A stretch of 64,000 nt of DNA from positions 4,588,001 to 4,652,000 of the forward strand of contig VCCP01000001.1 of NCBI GenBank assembly GCA_005765155.1, in the 5' to 3' direction. The translations under genes were made by a program, and so were the position numbers. Of the stretch, positions 36,901 through 50,074 are shown in pieces. How positions within the stretch are numbered: the stretch's first letter is position 1; every line of letters starts with the position of its first letter. The notes under the pieces are model-generated. The model was not told the origin of the DNA. It saw nothing but the letters and a program-made list of their open reading frames with translations, and did no database searches. The stretch is from Zelopaecilomyces penicillatus (Eukaryota; Ascomycota; Sordariomycetes; Hypocreales; Pseudodiploosporaceae).

Positions 36901-39886
36901 TTGCCTGACTTGCCAGACAAGCAAGGCCTTGCTCTTCTCATGGCATACCGCAAGCAAGTGCTTGCCGGTGCTTCTTCGGATTTAATTAACGATTCCAACG
37001 GGCACTTGAGAGCTTTCCTTGCCGAATAGCCAGATTGGGCCCGTTCGCTAGCCTTGTGGGTCCAAATCAACATTCAACACATTACTCTGACATACTTGTC
37101 GCTTTGCGAGGACAGCACGGACACTGTCATACCCGGAGTGGACTTGTCTGCGATAATCCCCCTATTGATTGATACCATGCGCCATCATCAGAATTGTGCC
37201 GAGTGATAGTGGCGTGACTCATTTCTCACCTAACTATTGCCCATGTAAGTATTGGATGAAGAATATCACTTGTGTCACTGACAGATACAATGATGTTTGC
37301 ATGGTGTTGGCTTTTGTCCCCATGACACGTCAATAGCTTTGTAGCACTTGATTTTCTAATATGAATTTCGGCTTATTTTTTCGGCTTTTACTCCGTAGCT
37401 GGCGTTGCACTGCTTGCTACTGCACACGGGCTGCCGTTGAAATGGAATGAGAGACCGGCATCGATACGTGGGATGCGGTGGAGTTTGATCGCCAAAAGCT
37501 CGCAAGCTCTTGGAGTCCTAAGAGCTGGCTGAGGATGGCGCTGAGATGTCAGTAATAAAGCCGAACATCAAACAGAACGCCGAAGATCCGCACAGATGAA
37601 GGGAACAATCATTCATCTTGCCAGAGAATTTCTGGGGCAAGGGGTGTAAAAACCATCAAAATGAGCTACCCGTAAACTCCACTTGCTGTGTATGCCGAGA
37701 GTCGACCCTTTTGGCATAAATCAGACATGGGTGTGGGCGTAAAAATGGTGAAGGCTCTTTCAAACAGGCTGCCACGACTGATCTTGCTTAGGTGTCTAGA
37801 TCCTGACTCAAGTGGGCGGTGAGGGTAAGGGAAGCCCAGTCTCAATCCTCTCTTCAGAGTTGAATCTCGAACACTCCGGGCATGGGAACGGAGATGTCAT
37901 GTTCAAATTTGTCTGTACAGTGTATGCTTGTTATTATCAACTTCTTGGTCAGCGTAACAGGTCCCCCTTATTCTAATGATAAATCTTCTCATACGTATCT
38001 TACCGCTTGAAAAGAAAACTCACGAATGGCCAACACATTTCTTGCATTGGCTGGTAAAGTCCACACAAGATCTAGCAAACTTACCTCATGGACACATATG
38101 TGCAATCAGCCAGCAATGTTTCCTTCTGACTATCAGAATATATCAAATTAGCAATTTCAAGCCGCATCAGACTATAGGTGATATATAAAACTTGCGTCTC
38201 CACCCCCGAACAAGGATAGAGCTCTATACATTCAAAGTAGTGATATATATGCGATACTAGAATAGTGATCCCCTCACACAAACGAGCAAAGTGCAATTCT
38301 GATTTATCCAAAACAGAATAAGATGAGTCACCAAAGCAAATATCAGGTATGGCCTGTCAGTGACTTAAAAATCAAAGAAAGGGGGGGTTGGTTGTGTGTG
38401 CATTTCATAAGGGCAGTGCTGATGTAGGGCTGAATGGGGGAATCATCTCCGCGTGGCACATCTATCTATAGATAGAATGGTGAAGTCAGGATGATGTCTT
38501 GGGAGGGCAATATAAACACAGGCAAGCCACGCCTACTTGGCAGCGGGTTTCTTCAACGCCCCATTAGAGGGCATCTCTCTCCACCATTTGCCACAGCCAT
38601 GTGAACACTACTACGTAGATGAGGCAAAGTGATTGAGAGTCCTTAGACGGGCGTTGTTGATTTTGAACAGCCTTTCGGTGAAAGGGGCAACAACAACGCC
38701 GAGCTTGCCTGTTGAGTCAGCGCGGACTGTAAATTTGTGCTGTTATGATGCGTGGGATAAGGGTCTTTGAAGTGATTAATCAATTGTCGCTCGGTGGTTG
38801 GCTTAGTATATTTGGACACAGTTGACAAATGTCAACTGTAAACATACCAGATTCCACTTGGACGATGGTCAAACGTTGATTCTATCCTAAAACGTGGAAG
38901 CGCCTATATCACCAATCCACGCCCAAACCATGTACTGTGTTGAGAATTGCATTCTCCTTCATGTCTCCAACCCACCATCTAAGTTGAAGACATTTGACTT
39001 ACAAAAGTTATAAATACTATAGGGGCTTTGCAATCGACGGCGATTACTTTGGCCCAGTGCCTCCTAACGTGTGTGACAGACGAAAGAACAAAAACCTAGG
39101 TAAAACGAAGGTCTAGGGTAGGCTAAACGGCTGCCTCTCCAATCCAAGCACCAGGCGCGCGCGCAACTACGTCACCCAAGGGTCACCTTGAACACAGCCT
39201 TACATAACCGCACTTCGACAATGGGTGCGCACGCGACGAAAAGAAGCCAGCTGTAGTGGAGAGCGGGGCTGTGACCGCACACACAAACAGGCAGCTGGAC
39301 AGCTCTCGTGGACACTGAAACGTCTCTCAACGCCACCTTGCTACTGCTGGCTTGCCCCTCAGCCTATCTACCTGGCCAGATCTGGCGACAGCATCATCAA
39401 ACCACGTTTCTTCTTTTCTTCCACCGCCGGGGCACCAGAACGTGTCCTCACAAGAACATGGTGCATTAACCACCGTGTTCGTTTTCCCTCCCCCATTCCC
39501 TACCAAATCTAGACCCTTTCGACCGAACTCGCTTGGCTCTCCCCGGGGAATGCGGATATCCCTTCCAACGAACTTTTGTTAAACTCGTTTGCGAAACGGA
39601 GCCTCCACGTATTCATTTTGGCAACGGAAAAAAAAAAAAAAAGAAAGGGATTTCAGGCACCGACCGATCGACTACCGAAACGCCGCGACGCAGATACCTA
39701 CTTAAGAAGGCGACAACGAAGCAAGCTTCCTTATTGTCCTGGCTTGTCCTCAACCCTCTTTTTAAACCATTTGAACACGCGCGGCGTTGTCCATAATCGC
39801 TTCACCACTCCGTTGTTCGCACTAGCTTTCCCACAACCACACTTTGCAAGCTTCTGTCACGTCGCCATCAAGGCTCTATTCTAGCC

Positions 39887-40381
39887 ATGTCATCCTTTTT
39901 CGTTGATCTCTGGGAGTCCATCTTCACACCCGGACCTACACCCACCATTCTCAAAGCTACCAACGCCTCTTTCGCTGCCCTCCAGATCGTTCTCGCCGCT
40001 CTTCTCTTCGCCACGTTCAGCATCCACTTCGTCGTTCTCTCCATACTGTGCGCTGGGCTGTGGTGGTCTATTAACTGGTTTGCCGCTGAGCTTGCCATAG
40101 CGCAAGAGGCTGAGAGGAAGCAGAAGAATCAAGACGATCTCGCTGCCGCAAACGCGACAACACCCCGCGCTGCCTCTGACGACAGCGACACCGAGGTTGA
40201 GGGCCATGATGTTAGTGACAGTGTCAAGCATATCGCCGATGTTGAGCCAGTAGAGCGAAGGGGCCAGTTGAAGCAGCGTGGCGCCATGGCTGTGCCTCCT
40301 GCCCCTCCGACACAGTCAAGCGTGAGCACGGAAGATGAATGGGAAAAGGTATCAGAAAGCGAACAGGACAAGGAAAAATGA
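39887..40381 (+). CDS. PKR1: Pkr1-like ER membrane protein, V-ATPase assembly factor (164 aa)
   Basis: Single exon beginning MSSFFVDLWESIFTPGPTPTI, the recognisable Pkr1 start. Two hydrophobic segments follow (about residues 28-46 and 47-66), ending in the conserved CAGLWWSINWFAAEL line. The remaining ~90 residues are charged, Ser/Asp/Glu-rich and probably cytosolic, ending in a KEK sequence. In yeast, Pkr1 sits in the ER and helps assemble the V0 sector of the vacuolar H+-ATPase with the Vma12/21/22 group; the same role is expected here. The upstream ~550 bp is a CT-rich leader with an A14 run. The gene converges on the sucrose symporter gene, with stop codons about 480 bp apart. Confidence 0.93.
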   Translation: MSSFFVDLWESIFTPGPTPTILKATNASFAALQIVLAALLFATFSIHFVVLSILCAGLWWSINWFAAELAIAQEAERKQKNQDDLAAANATTPRAASDDSDTEVEGHDVSDSVKHIADVEPVERRGQLKQRGAMAVPPAPPTQSSVSTEDEWEKVSESEQDKEK

Positions 40382-40860
40382 GGAAGAAGCAAACAAGATA
40401 CCAGAACGACTGCAATACCCACAAACAAGTCAATACATATTTCACCCTCCATTATTCAACCGCCCCTGGCACCAACTGGGATCGGAACACGTGTATACTC
40501 GCCGTGATCGCATAGAAGATGCAAAACCTGCCTCATTTTAAGCTGGCTAGGGACTGTGAGTTACCCTATTGGCTTCGTAGAGAGTCAGGAATAGTGTTAG
40601 CTGTCCTGCCTCACGGAAGCCAAAAGCAAACCATTGATAGTAACCCGAACTAAAATAGTTCCTGTCATCTTGTTACTTTTTTAAGCTTGGTTATTCTGTG
40701 GTTTCTTGTAAAATAATAAAAAAAGAATATAGGATTACACTTTTTTGGACTTATGCCGCTGCAAATTGCCAGAAATCCACATAACCCAGAGGCTACACAT
40801 CTATATAGAACAATGATTGACGCACCATTCAACATGAAATATTAACTCTATTTGTACCGC
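40382..40860. other. Convergent 3' spacer between PKR1 and the sucrose symporter
   Basis: About 480 bp shared by the 3' ends of two convergent genes. It is AT-rich with A/T runs near 40670-40745, consistent with polyadenylation signals for both. No gene is seen. Confidence 0.6.
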
Positions 40861-42898
40861 TTATGAAAAACGCAACTTATTCGTCATATATGCAGCACCC
40901 AATGTGCTCACTGCTCCTATAAATAGACAAACAGCGATGGCGTTGGGACCGCTAGCCGGATCTGCTTGCTTGCTCGGATTCGAATCTGATGATAGTTCAC
41001 GGCTTTTACCTGGCTCCAAGATTGCGAAAACGATGGATGCGATGAAGGTGCCAAGAAACTGCGGCAATGTGGTATAAATGTTCAGAATACCAAAATAAAT
41101 GCCAGACAACTCGCCGGCTGATGATGATTTCGCACTTCGGCCCTGTTCGAGGTATACTTGTGTGTCGTCAGAAGCAAGGGGAGCAAGCTCGAAGTCTGAT
41201 GCATTAGACTGACGTCGATTTGAGCCGCGAGAGTTATTACCATTTCTGCCGCTTAATTTGTTGACCTCAATGCCCAAGAAAGCTGTGGGTGCCCACGTTG
41301 TAACTGTCCAAGGCCTTCACAATAATTAGCATACCTGGTAAACCATTGAGGTATTACAGACTTGAGAGAGAGAAAGAAACTAACAGCCCGCACAAGCAAA
41401 CCAAGGTGGTCGCAGAACGATAACTCCTGGCAAGAGGGGCAAAACCCATAACCGCAGAAAACATCATGTGTCCATAAATCCACGCCGTGAGAAGATCCGG
41501 TCTCAACTTTTCAAGACGCTTGACCGCGCTGGCAACGGCTTGGGGCGGCCGATGGGTATAACTGTCGTCTTCGGGAGATTTTACAATCATGGGAAGCAAG
41601 AAGGCACCTGAGAATGTGATAATGGAGTACATGACAAGCGATGTGCTGCCAATGCGTCCCATGTCACCGAGCGTGTCCTGAGACTTTGTGGCATCTGCCG
41701 GCACGTCGTATCGGAAGTACATTTCGCCAATCCACGTTGTGCTGTAGAAGAGAAAAGGGAACCAGCCAATCCAAGACCAGAACTGGACCCAGCAAATGAT
41801 CTGTACACGGGGAGGAAGATTGAGGAGCGTGTCATAGATTTGACGGAGCACCTTCAACAGACCCTGACTCTTGGCAGGTTTGGACAAAACAAGCACGCTC
41901 TCACTAACAGCATAGCATGTCACAGCCGTGGAGGCAATGATGGCAAAGCATGCAATGACTGTGAGCTGCTTAAATTGCGTGTCGCCTAGACTGGTGCCAA
42001 AGATTGGGACCAAATCAATGGCACCAGCACCGTATCCGATCAACTGTCCTACGGCGTTCATACGGCCCGCTATTGTAAGAAAAAGTGACAGTTAGAAGAA
42101 CTGTGCTGGAATATATGGTAATCGCAACAAGACTTGAGCACGGCACTTACCCCAAGCAGCTCCCATCTGTTGCTTCTCGATCGGCAACGTGTCGACGAGC
42201 AGGCTCCGAGAACAAGACATGACTGAGTCGCCTGGTCAGCTAATTCAAAGCCACATTGCGGCATCATTGGAGACATGACCAGCGGAATGTCATACCGGCA
42301 TTGATGGCAAAGTCGACGACGTAAATAGCCAAAACGGCCAAAACAATCGTTGGGGTTTTTGCAGCTTCTTCATCCTTTACGATCGTAGACACGATTTCCT
42401 TGGTGAACCCGAGGACCAGGAGACAAATAGCTACAATAGCCGATCCAATGACCATGAATGGCCTCCTTCGGCCCCATCTCGACGTGTTCTCGTCTGCGAT
42501 TACGCCAATGATTGGCTGCACAATCAGTCCTGACAATGGCCCGGCGATCCATATCAAAGACGTGTTGCTTTTGGTCAAACCAAGCTTGAGAAGATAAGGA
42601 GTGCAATCTGGGCTGTACTTTAGCACACCGACGTCATCGACGACTGACTTTGAAGAAGACACATCATTCCGAAAGGGGAACCAGGCATGGGGAGAATGAC
42701 ATACATGTCGTTTCAATACCCCAAGTAAAGCTTAGGACATGACAAGTCAGCAATTGCGTTGAATTGGGTTGTACTGTCAAGAGACAAGGGGAATGACTTT
42801 GGGACGTACGTGATGCCAATGGTAGAAAAGCACATTAGAATCATCTGCATAGCTTCAGAGCTGCCCTTGATAGAGGGCCGCCCTACAAGGCTCGCCAT
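40861..42898 (-). CDS. Sucrose-type proton symporter, GPH/MFS family (545 aa, six exons)
   Basis: Join of 42898-42810, 42730-42705, 42607-42296, 42222-42151, 42069-41385 and 41314-40861. All introns are GT-AG and the sum closes in frame. The protein has the segments of a 12-helix transporter. It carries the SRWGRRRPF signature (about 81-89) in the loop between helices 2 and 3, shared with plant SUT and fission-yeast Sut1 sucrose carriers, and a GPLSGLIVQPIIG helix before it. Later segments such as WVQFWSWIGWFPFLFYSTTW and LPWTVTTWAPTAFLG match the fungal branch. Proton-coupled uptake of sucrose or maltose-type sugars across the plasma membrane is expected; the exact sugar is an inference. Exon 2 is only 26 nt. 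The start chosen is the first ATG (MASLVGRPSIK); an upstream TTG is ignored. Confidence 0.92.
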
Positions 42899-44213
42899 GT
42901 TTGCCGATGTCGGAGAACTCAAAAAAAATTATTTGTATATGATTAATTGTATGTGTGTGTGTCGCAACTGTGGCCGATTGGCGACGACCTAGACGTTGCC
43001 AACGTATGCCGTTGAACGCGCTGCCAAATAAAGTCTGTCTCAGCGCGTACTGTCAATGATGGTGGACTTGCAATGGCAGGTATGTATAGACACTTCTTCA
43101 GCTGCCAATGCACCGCATAGCTATGCTGCGAGCTCTGGATGTTCGTGTTCGTCCTCTTGTCGCAGAAACGCGTGTAGGAATGGGATGTAAGGGGCAGAAA
43201 AGTTTGGTGGAGCTGCGAAACGAGGCTGCCAAGCTGAAAGCTGTCATTGACTCCCGCACCCAGTGTGACGAAACAACTTGATGTGTGATACGGAGTACAG
43301 GAGTATCGGTGATTTGGTACATACCAATTAACGGCAGGTACAAGTTGAATGCGCCTAATGGCAGCCAAGGTGGGCCGTAGAGCTCGATAGCACCAGCGGG
43401 CGCCCCATCCTTTGCCGACGGGTGCTAAGGGGCTGCTAACCGTCGCCCCACACGCCTAATCAAGCCCTGTAACCGGGAATTACAGCGAAAAGAGTGGTGC
43501 ACTTTAATGTTGGCTGGCATCAATTGCAGACAACACCACTCCAACTCTCCAACACTCAGAATGTGACAGTCCGAGACTTGAATACTGAACAGCAGGATTG
43601 GGTAAATTAGTCGTATTGGACGTAATTTTCAACTCAATTTCTCTCCTTCTACTCTCTTGCTTTCCTTGTAGGACAATAGACACACTATATTGCCAGCCAC
43701 CCCTGATCTCACCCTCCTCCCTTCCGAACTGTTTATTCCATTCGCAACTGGTATCCTTGCCAACGCCGCAAAACTCCTACTCATCTCCCGTATCCATGCC
43801 CCTCCAAACCGATGAATCTGCAACCTGCTGCTGGGATCAAAAGCCCAAGGCATGGCAGTGAATGCTGCTCAAAGAGAAAAGAGAACAGAAGAGCGGAAGA
43901 ATGGAAACGACAGAAAAAGAAACCGGAAAAATAAAAGAAAGGATTCCATCGCTAATGCCCTTGAATGTGAAAAGAAGAGGAAGTGAAGCTGAAATAAAAG
44001 AGAGAATAGAGAAAACAAAGAAAATCGATGTAAAGGCCGAAAGATATGAGGAAAACGCCCTCCTGCTCCCTCCCCTTTAAAAGGTTGTACATACATCTAC
44101 CTGATGTGTAGCCTAATTTCGTGGTGAGTTCAAACCACTAGATTTAATTTTTGTCCGCCACGCGCCAACGCCTTGGTGGTTTAAAACATAAAAGATTGTA
44201 ATCGTGCCGTGTT
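42899..44213. other. Promoter spacer of the sucrose symporter and 3' flank of the RhoGEF gene
   Basis: About 1.3 kb. The part from 43620 to 44080 changes from CT-rich to strongly purine-rich and gives short Lys/Glu-rich pseudo-frames. No gene is supported. Confidence 0.55.
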
Positions 44214-47200
44214 CTATGCGTCGGCTAGTTTCGCGAAATGCTTGGACCAAATCCACCCTACTTGTTCTGTCGAGTCGTCCTGGTTCTTTGCTAGCCAGAG
44301 CTCGCCCTTCTCAGCGATGACATCAAAAATCTGAAAAGGACTGATGTTAGCACTGCCTTCTCTATTGATATCTCTCACTTTGTCTCCTAAATTCTGAAAC
44401 CATAGTCACTCACCTCGCCAGCTTGATAGGTAAGATAAGGATAGCCTGCCTCATGTTTCGTTGTGGAAATGTTAAACTCAAACAATGATGCCGCCAACCA
44501 TAGTATATTGTACCCATCTCCTGTATGGGCACGTTCTCGTGATGATGCTCTCGATGACTGCCTGCTTTCTTCCGGTCCATCTGGAAGTGGGAGTGCAGAG
44601 TGGAACAGATTGGAATACCTGTGATTTTCCTGTTGCTGATGACTAGAGTTATATGTTGTATTCGAGTCTCGTCGAAGTTGGGGCACCGATTCTGAACTCG
44701 GTCTTGGGAGCGCTCCCGAGTCGTAGCTTCTGCCCGTACTGGGTCGGGTTGATGTCTGCCCTGTGCCCCCCAGTGATCGTGAACTGCCTACAATCCCCGG
44801 CGACCTCGGCGATGCTGAAATTGTTTGATGGTTTTGAAGACCGTTGTAGTAGTCTCGATAGTAGTATTGGTGTGGACTTGACACAGATACTGTATCTGCT
44901 CCGTTTGCTGCTCCGACCCCAGTTGTGCTTCCACTTGGAGAGACTGTGAAGGCACCGCTATTCCGGCTTCCAAAGTCGGGCGCTGGCAAAGTAGGTGCTG
45001 TTTCACCGTTCAATGTTAGATTCCGACCGCGTGTGTCTGATTCAGATGCTCTCGAGCGAGCCTTGAGAAGAGCATCATCCCCACTTGCTGTTGTTGATTG
45101 TGATGCCCTGCCCCAATAATTTGGATTCAAAATGGCGATGCTGGCTAGCTGTTCATGAGCATACGGAAAATCTCTCTCGAAAGTTGTCACAACTTCCTTG
45201 AGATCTGGCATCTCTGGGGCGTCGCTCAAAACTGTCTTCATCTTCTCCTTCCAGATTCCATACCAGTTGGTCTGGATGTTGATCAAGTTACCAAGACATA
45301 TGTTGCCCACTTTTTCTGTAAGGGCTGACAGCTTGGGTAGTTCTTTTAGCAAGGTGTCATTAAGGGCATCGTATTGCTCGACAAGTTCCTTGAGCTTGGG
45401 GTCTATGCTTTTGCCTGCTCGCTTCAGCTGCTCCGACCGCTCGTAAACAACCCGTCGCTTCTGTCTCTTCTTCATTGCTAGTGACGGGTTGCCATATGCT
45501 TTGATGACAAGCTCAAATGGCTCAATCACATGTTTTCGAACTTGGGATAACTGTGCCAATTAGCGTTGCTTATTTCTGTGTTCTAATCGGGGTATACTTA
45601 CATGCTCCTCAAGCGCAACCTTTTCGAGGTCTCTCATAGAAATATTGAACTGCACCCACTTACTCTCCAACTCGGGATAGTTGCCCGGCTGAAGTCTCAT
45701 TACTAACTCAATGGCGGACAGGTATTGCAAGAACTCATGCACATATGCTGACACCTGTCTTGTGTAGAATTCGACATCGCGCAAGACGACCTGCAGACGA
45801 AGATAGTCATCACCAAATCTCTCCTCTAGTTTTGCGTATTCAGGATCCTCGGGCGGGCGATTGGCTGTTGTTTGAAGCTTATCAACACGCTTGCCAAAAG
45901 CACGAGCTAGACCCGCTTTGACGTCAGACTCTTTTCGTTTCCTACCGACAATCTGTCCGACAAGCTCAAAGTTCTTTTTAGTCTTGTTGATTTCAACGAT
46001 GGCTTCCTCCAAGGCATCCTTTGCTGAGACTAGAGCTTCCCGGTCCGGATGGTCCGCAGGTGTATGCTGCAGCAATGTGATGATGAGATTTGGATACTTG
46101 GTGATTCTCTGCATAGGCTTGATTAAGAGGGAGTCCAAGTCCCAAGCTGCTGTTAGATCCTTGGCTACCTCATTGCACTCGTTCAGCCAAACCTTGACAG
46201 TCGAGTCCTGTTGAATCTCAATCAGCTTCTTCGCAGCCTGATCACTGTTTCTCAAAAAGCCCTCGTGAGCAAGCTTTAGGCTTTCCACATTGCTCTGGAA
46301 GACTGGTCCGAGCAGCGTTGCACGGTCTCTGGCATCACTGATCTCGGCGGTATGTGTCGAGGCCGTTTCGGAGTGAATAGACTCGTCTCTGAATAATGGA
46401 GACCTTCCACCCTGAGGGATGTATACGCTAGCTGCGGCCTCTTTGATTTGGGCAAGAAAAGTGGTATGAAAACTGATGATTTCATCACTATTCCGAAATA
46501 TCAGCTTGACAGTCTTGGAGTCTAGCTTGGGGCAAGCCTCTGCCGTTCCCTTGTAGATTTCTTCGACAATGTTCATATCTCGCACAAATACAGCTTCCGT
46601 ATCCACCAGTTCTTTGAGTACATTTCGGCGTTGAGTCAGTCGATGGCGCTCCTTGCCTGTGGGCTCCTCGCTGTCTTGAGAAAGTGATTTGGCATCACTA
46701 TCGGCTGGAGTAGGGCCGCCAGAGTACTGATCGACTGCATCTGCGGAGGAGGTATCTAGAGATTGAAGGGTCTCTGTACGAGACAAGAAATCTTGGCTTA
46801 CACGCTCGGAGTTGATTAGCGTGCTGCCATAATGAGATTGCTCATACAGCACGCTGGATGTTCTTGAATTTAAGGCAGAGCCAGAAGCAGATGGGGGAAC
46901 AGGGGGAGGGTCATGGCTAGGTGATGGAAGATAGGAAAAGCTAGCGTCTATGTCCGGAGACAAGTATGGTATGGAAAAGCCATCCCCGGTGTCAAGTTCT
47001 GGGAGATGCTGACTGTGAAAGTAGGCAGACGACCGATTAGATTCACTGGAGTGATGTAGCGCTGGGCCGCTGTAAGATATATCCTTTAGAGAACGATCAT
47101 CCTCCACATTTGATTCTTCAGGCGCCGTAACAGTCGCATTGGTGTATGGCAATGTTTGTTCAATTGGTATAGTCGGAGACAACTGGCCGTCTGAGCGGTC

Positions 47201-50074
47201 TGTACTGTCGATTGAAAAGTCTGTCCAAGCAGATTGGCGACTCAGTCTGTTGACTTGAGATTGATTGGGAGGTACCATTAGCGTGTTGGACGAGACTGCT
47301 GCAGGCTGATGATCGAAAAGTGGGTAGAGAAGTTCGTCAAAGGTGTCTGTATCAGATGATGCACATGTGGAGGCTCTATGTGAGGACAAATGATCGCCAA
47401 ATCGATAATCAGATCGCTGATCATCTGCACCATCACGATCGTCTGTTTCCTCGGTGCAAGCGTCAGTTGCAGCATCGTCATTGTCGAAATGCATGCTGTG
47501 AGCAACAGGCGGGACACTATCAGTTTCTGAATGGCAATCAGACTCATCATGTATATCCAACCGAGGAAACGGTATAGTCGCTTCAGCATCCTCGGAACTG
47601 ATTAGGTTGTCTCTAGCCGGAGGTAGTATTGTAACAGTTGTGCCGTAGCTTTGATGTGGGAGGGGTTTGAAACCAGCAAACCCATCATATGAATCTCGGT
47701 AGGTGCTAGGAATAGGGGGGGCATCATAGTGACTCCGTGGCACCACAGGCTGGGGCGCTTGTTGCGCTGTTTCGTGGACTGTAGGAGACTGTTGTAGAGA
47801 CTCTGGTTCATCTGTAAAGGGGTATTGATATTCGATTGGCTGATGTATTGTGTTCGGAGCTGTAGGACTAGGGAGTGTTGTCAGTGAGACTGGGATATCC
47901 ATAGATGACCGGGTCTGAACGGGAGACTCGATTTGAGGCTCTTCGTCGAATTCAGTGGTTGCAGAAGTTGCCGAGATGGCTGATAGTGGCCGACCTAGAA
48001 TTTTCGCCGGTGGACTTAGATCAGGAAAACTCCCTGGAAGCCCTAATGTTGGTGAATCGTGGCTATCAGTAGATGGCAAGCTGTGTTGCTCCACAACCAA
48101 CGGAATTGAGGTCTCCAGGGGTTGAAACGCGCGCAACTCCAAGGAATCAGAAACGGCCCTATCCAGCTCTGTCAGGACAGGTATCGAGCATGACTCCATT
48201 GCCACAGATTTTGACTCAGTCCCCTCTGTTTGAGACGCCACAACTCCTTCCTGGATTACAGTATCAAAGAATTCCTGAGACTCCGGACCTGTTATCAACA
48301 CGGAGGCAAGGGTGATTGCTGCGGCTGCTGACTTTGCCTTGTTAGCCTCTTCCATTTCCCTTCGGCGTCGCTCTGCAGCTCTTTGCCGTGCCTCAAGTGC
48401 TTGACTCTCGCGAATAGACTTGGTATATGCGAGCCTGATGTGCTCTCGGCGTTGCTCGAAGTCTATCGGCCCCACTGATATCTTTCTTCGTCTAGGGGTA
48501 TTATCATTTGATCTGGGTGAGGTATCTTTCCCGTTAGGCCTAAACGGAGATTTTGCCCTGGTAGCGCCCTTCATCCGAGAACTGGCAGTCGACGCCAAAG
48601 AAACAGGTTGTCGAGGCCGAGAGCTTCTTAATGGCGGTGAAAGCTTTGGAGGAGGAATACCGATATACGCCTGGAGCCGTGTGCTGTTATTCGGTGTAAC
48701 CAAAACCTGAGGAGGTCGTTTTCGGCCTGACTGCGTTGGTGTTTTGGACCCTGGTGCAAACGTAGTGACTTTGGGTATTCTGCCATTTGCATGCGACCGC
48801 TTGTGGGTGGAAGGAGAATTTGAACGAGTAGAAGATGGGCTCGATGAGCTTGTTGGGCTATTGAGCCTTTTCACAGAAATAGGAATCTTGGAAACCGATG
48901 TGGAGCGGTTGGATGCTGAAGAGGATGAGGTAGCAACAGCTGGTAATCGGATAATGGGCGATGTCGACTTCGAGGCAGAGAAGTCACTCTGGGAGCGTCC
49001 ATGAGCTCTCTGGTCCAGTGAGGCCGGCGTGCCTTGTTGATATGCAATGTTGTCACGGTACCAGTGGATCGGAGACGAAGGTTCTGCATCAGGGTTAGAT
49101 AAGCTCCGTTGGTGTAGACTGAACTCATGGACGCTAGACTCCGAAGTTCTTCGCGGACGGGCACTGTCAATGCCGTATCCAACGGCTGAAGTATCACCCT
49201 GCTCTGGCAAGATCTCGCCGAACAGAAGACCCTGCGAATGTGAGGTAGATAATGGAGAGGATGACTGTGGAAGAAATGGTTGTGAAGGTTGAGGTGGAGA
49301 CTTGTGCGGCAGATGTGTCATTGATTTCGAGGCAATTGAGTTTTCGTTAGCCGCGCTTCGAGGCTTTCCCACTCTGCTCGCAAATGACTGCGAGTTGCTA
49401 GAAACATGGTCCTGTGCAACATATTTTGGTCTCTGGGCGCGGCCCGAGGAAGTCGTATGCTGCGAATCTGGAGAGGAACTGATTCCAGAGCGCATATTTG
49501 CGTAGGCGGCCGGCCCGTTGTGGGCGGTCGCCTTGGGGGGGTCTTGCCTCATCCGCTCGCATGCATCTGGACGCAGGGGAGCTCTCGGGATGGAACTCGG
49601 ACTGGTATGTTGATCAAACCGCTTCGTCAAATCTTTGACGCTGGGCTGACCGGGCGGGGCGAACCTGGAGGAAGTAGGAGTTGTCGTCTTGTTTTCGAGG
49701 GGACTAGAGACGGAGCGAAGGTTTGGCCGCGCCAGATTGCGACCGACGGGTAAGGGAGGATGTCTCGGAGTTGTGCCATCACCGTTGGAGCGCAACGATT
49801 GCCGCTCAACTGACGTGGCCATGGGGATATCTTCAGGATGGCTGTTGAGGCTCGCAACTCGATAGCTCTTGTAAAAGTCGTCCGGTTCTAGGGGGGCAGC
49901 GGCATGATGAGCATCGGCGTCGGCAGCGGGAACGTCGTGATTGGCAGGCGGGTAGGACACGAAAGGCACGAGAGGCACAAAGGAGTTGTGGTCGTCAAGT
50001 TGAGAGAGCTGGCGATGGTCTTGGAGAGCATTATTGCGGCTGTCTCGCAGACCGGCGTCTGGGTCCGGGTCCAT
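44214..50074 (-). CDS. Rho-family GEF with DH, BAR and SH3 parts (Tuba-like, 1908 aa, three exons)
   Basis: Join of 50074-45602, 45550-44414 and 44330-44214, all phase-0 GT-AG junctions. The first ~1140 residues are disordered, Ser/Pro-rich, with scattered basic and acidic patches. The DH domain lies at about 1146-1375. It has the CR1-like start (RRNVLKELVDTEAVFVRDM) and the CR3 helix (LDSLLIKPMQRITKYPNLI). A helical BAR-like region follows (about 1390-1610), spanning intron 1. The C-terminus is an SH3 domain (about 1840-1908) split by intron 2: ALYDY-like ASLFEF, then GELWLAKN and VGWIWSKHF. No PH domain is seen, which fits DH-BAR proteins such as animal Tuba and fission-yeast Gef1. Activation of Cdc42 or Rho at polarised membrane sites or septa is expected. 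The exact GTPase is unknown. Confidence 0.92.

Larger units (their letters stand above)
25460..39886. other. 14.4-kb gene-poor region
   Basis: No frame in this stretch shows a recognisable domain, conserved motif or believable exon series. Its frames are short (the longest about 200 codons) and often overlap on both strands. The sequence is not uniformly AT-rich, so it does not look like a heavily RIP-mutated transposon graveyard, though 37.9-38.4 kb is AT-richer. It holds CA and TATG microsatellites, 12- and 15-bp minisatellites, a tRNA-like relic near 33.87-33.95 kb and many ACCTACC/GGTAGGT motifs. The left end includes the C2H2 gene leader. The right ~600 bp are the CT-rich leader of PKR1. 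Confidence 0.55.

Noticed and set aside
43862..44080. Lys/Glu-rich 72-codon frame
   Set aside because: It comes from a purine-rich tract (GAAAGA-type) with no start context or family and an equally long frame on the opposite strand.
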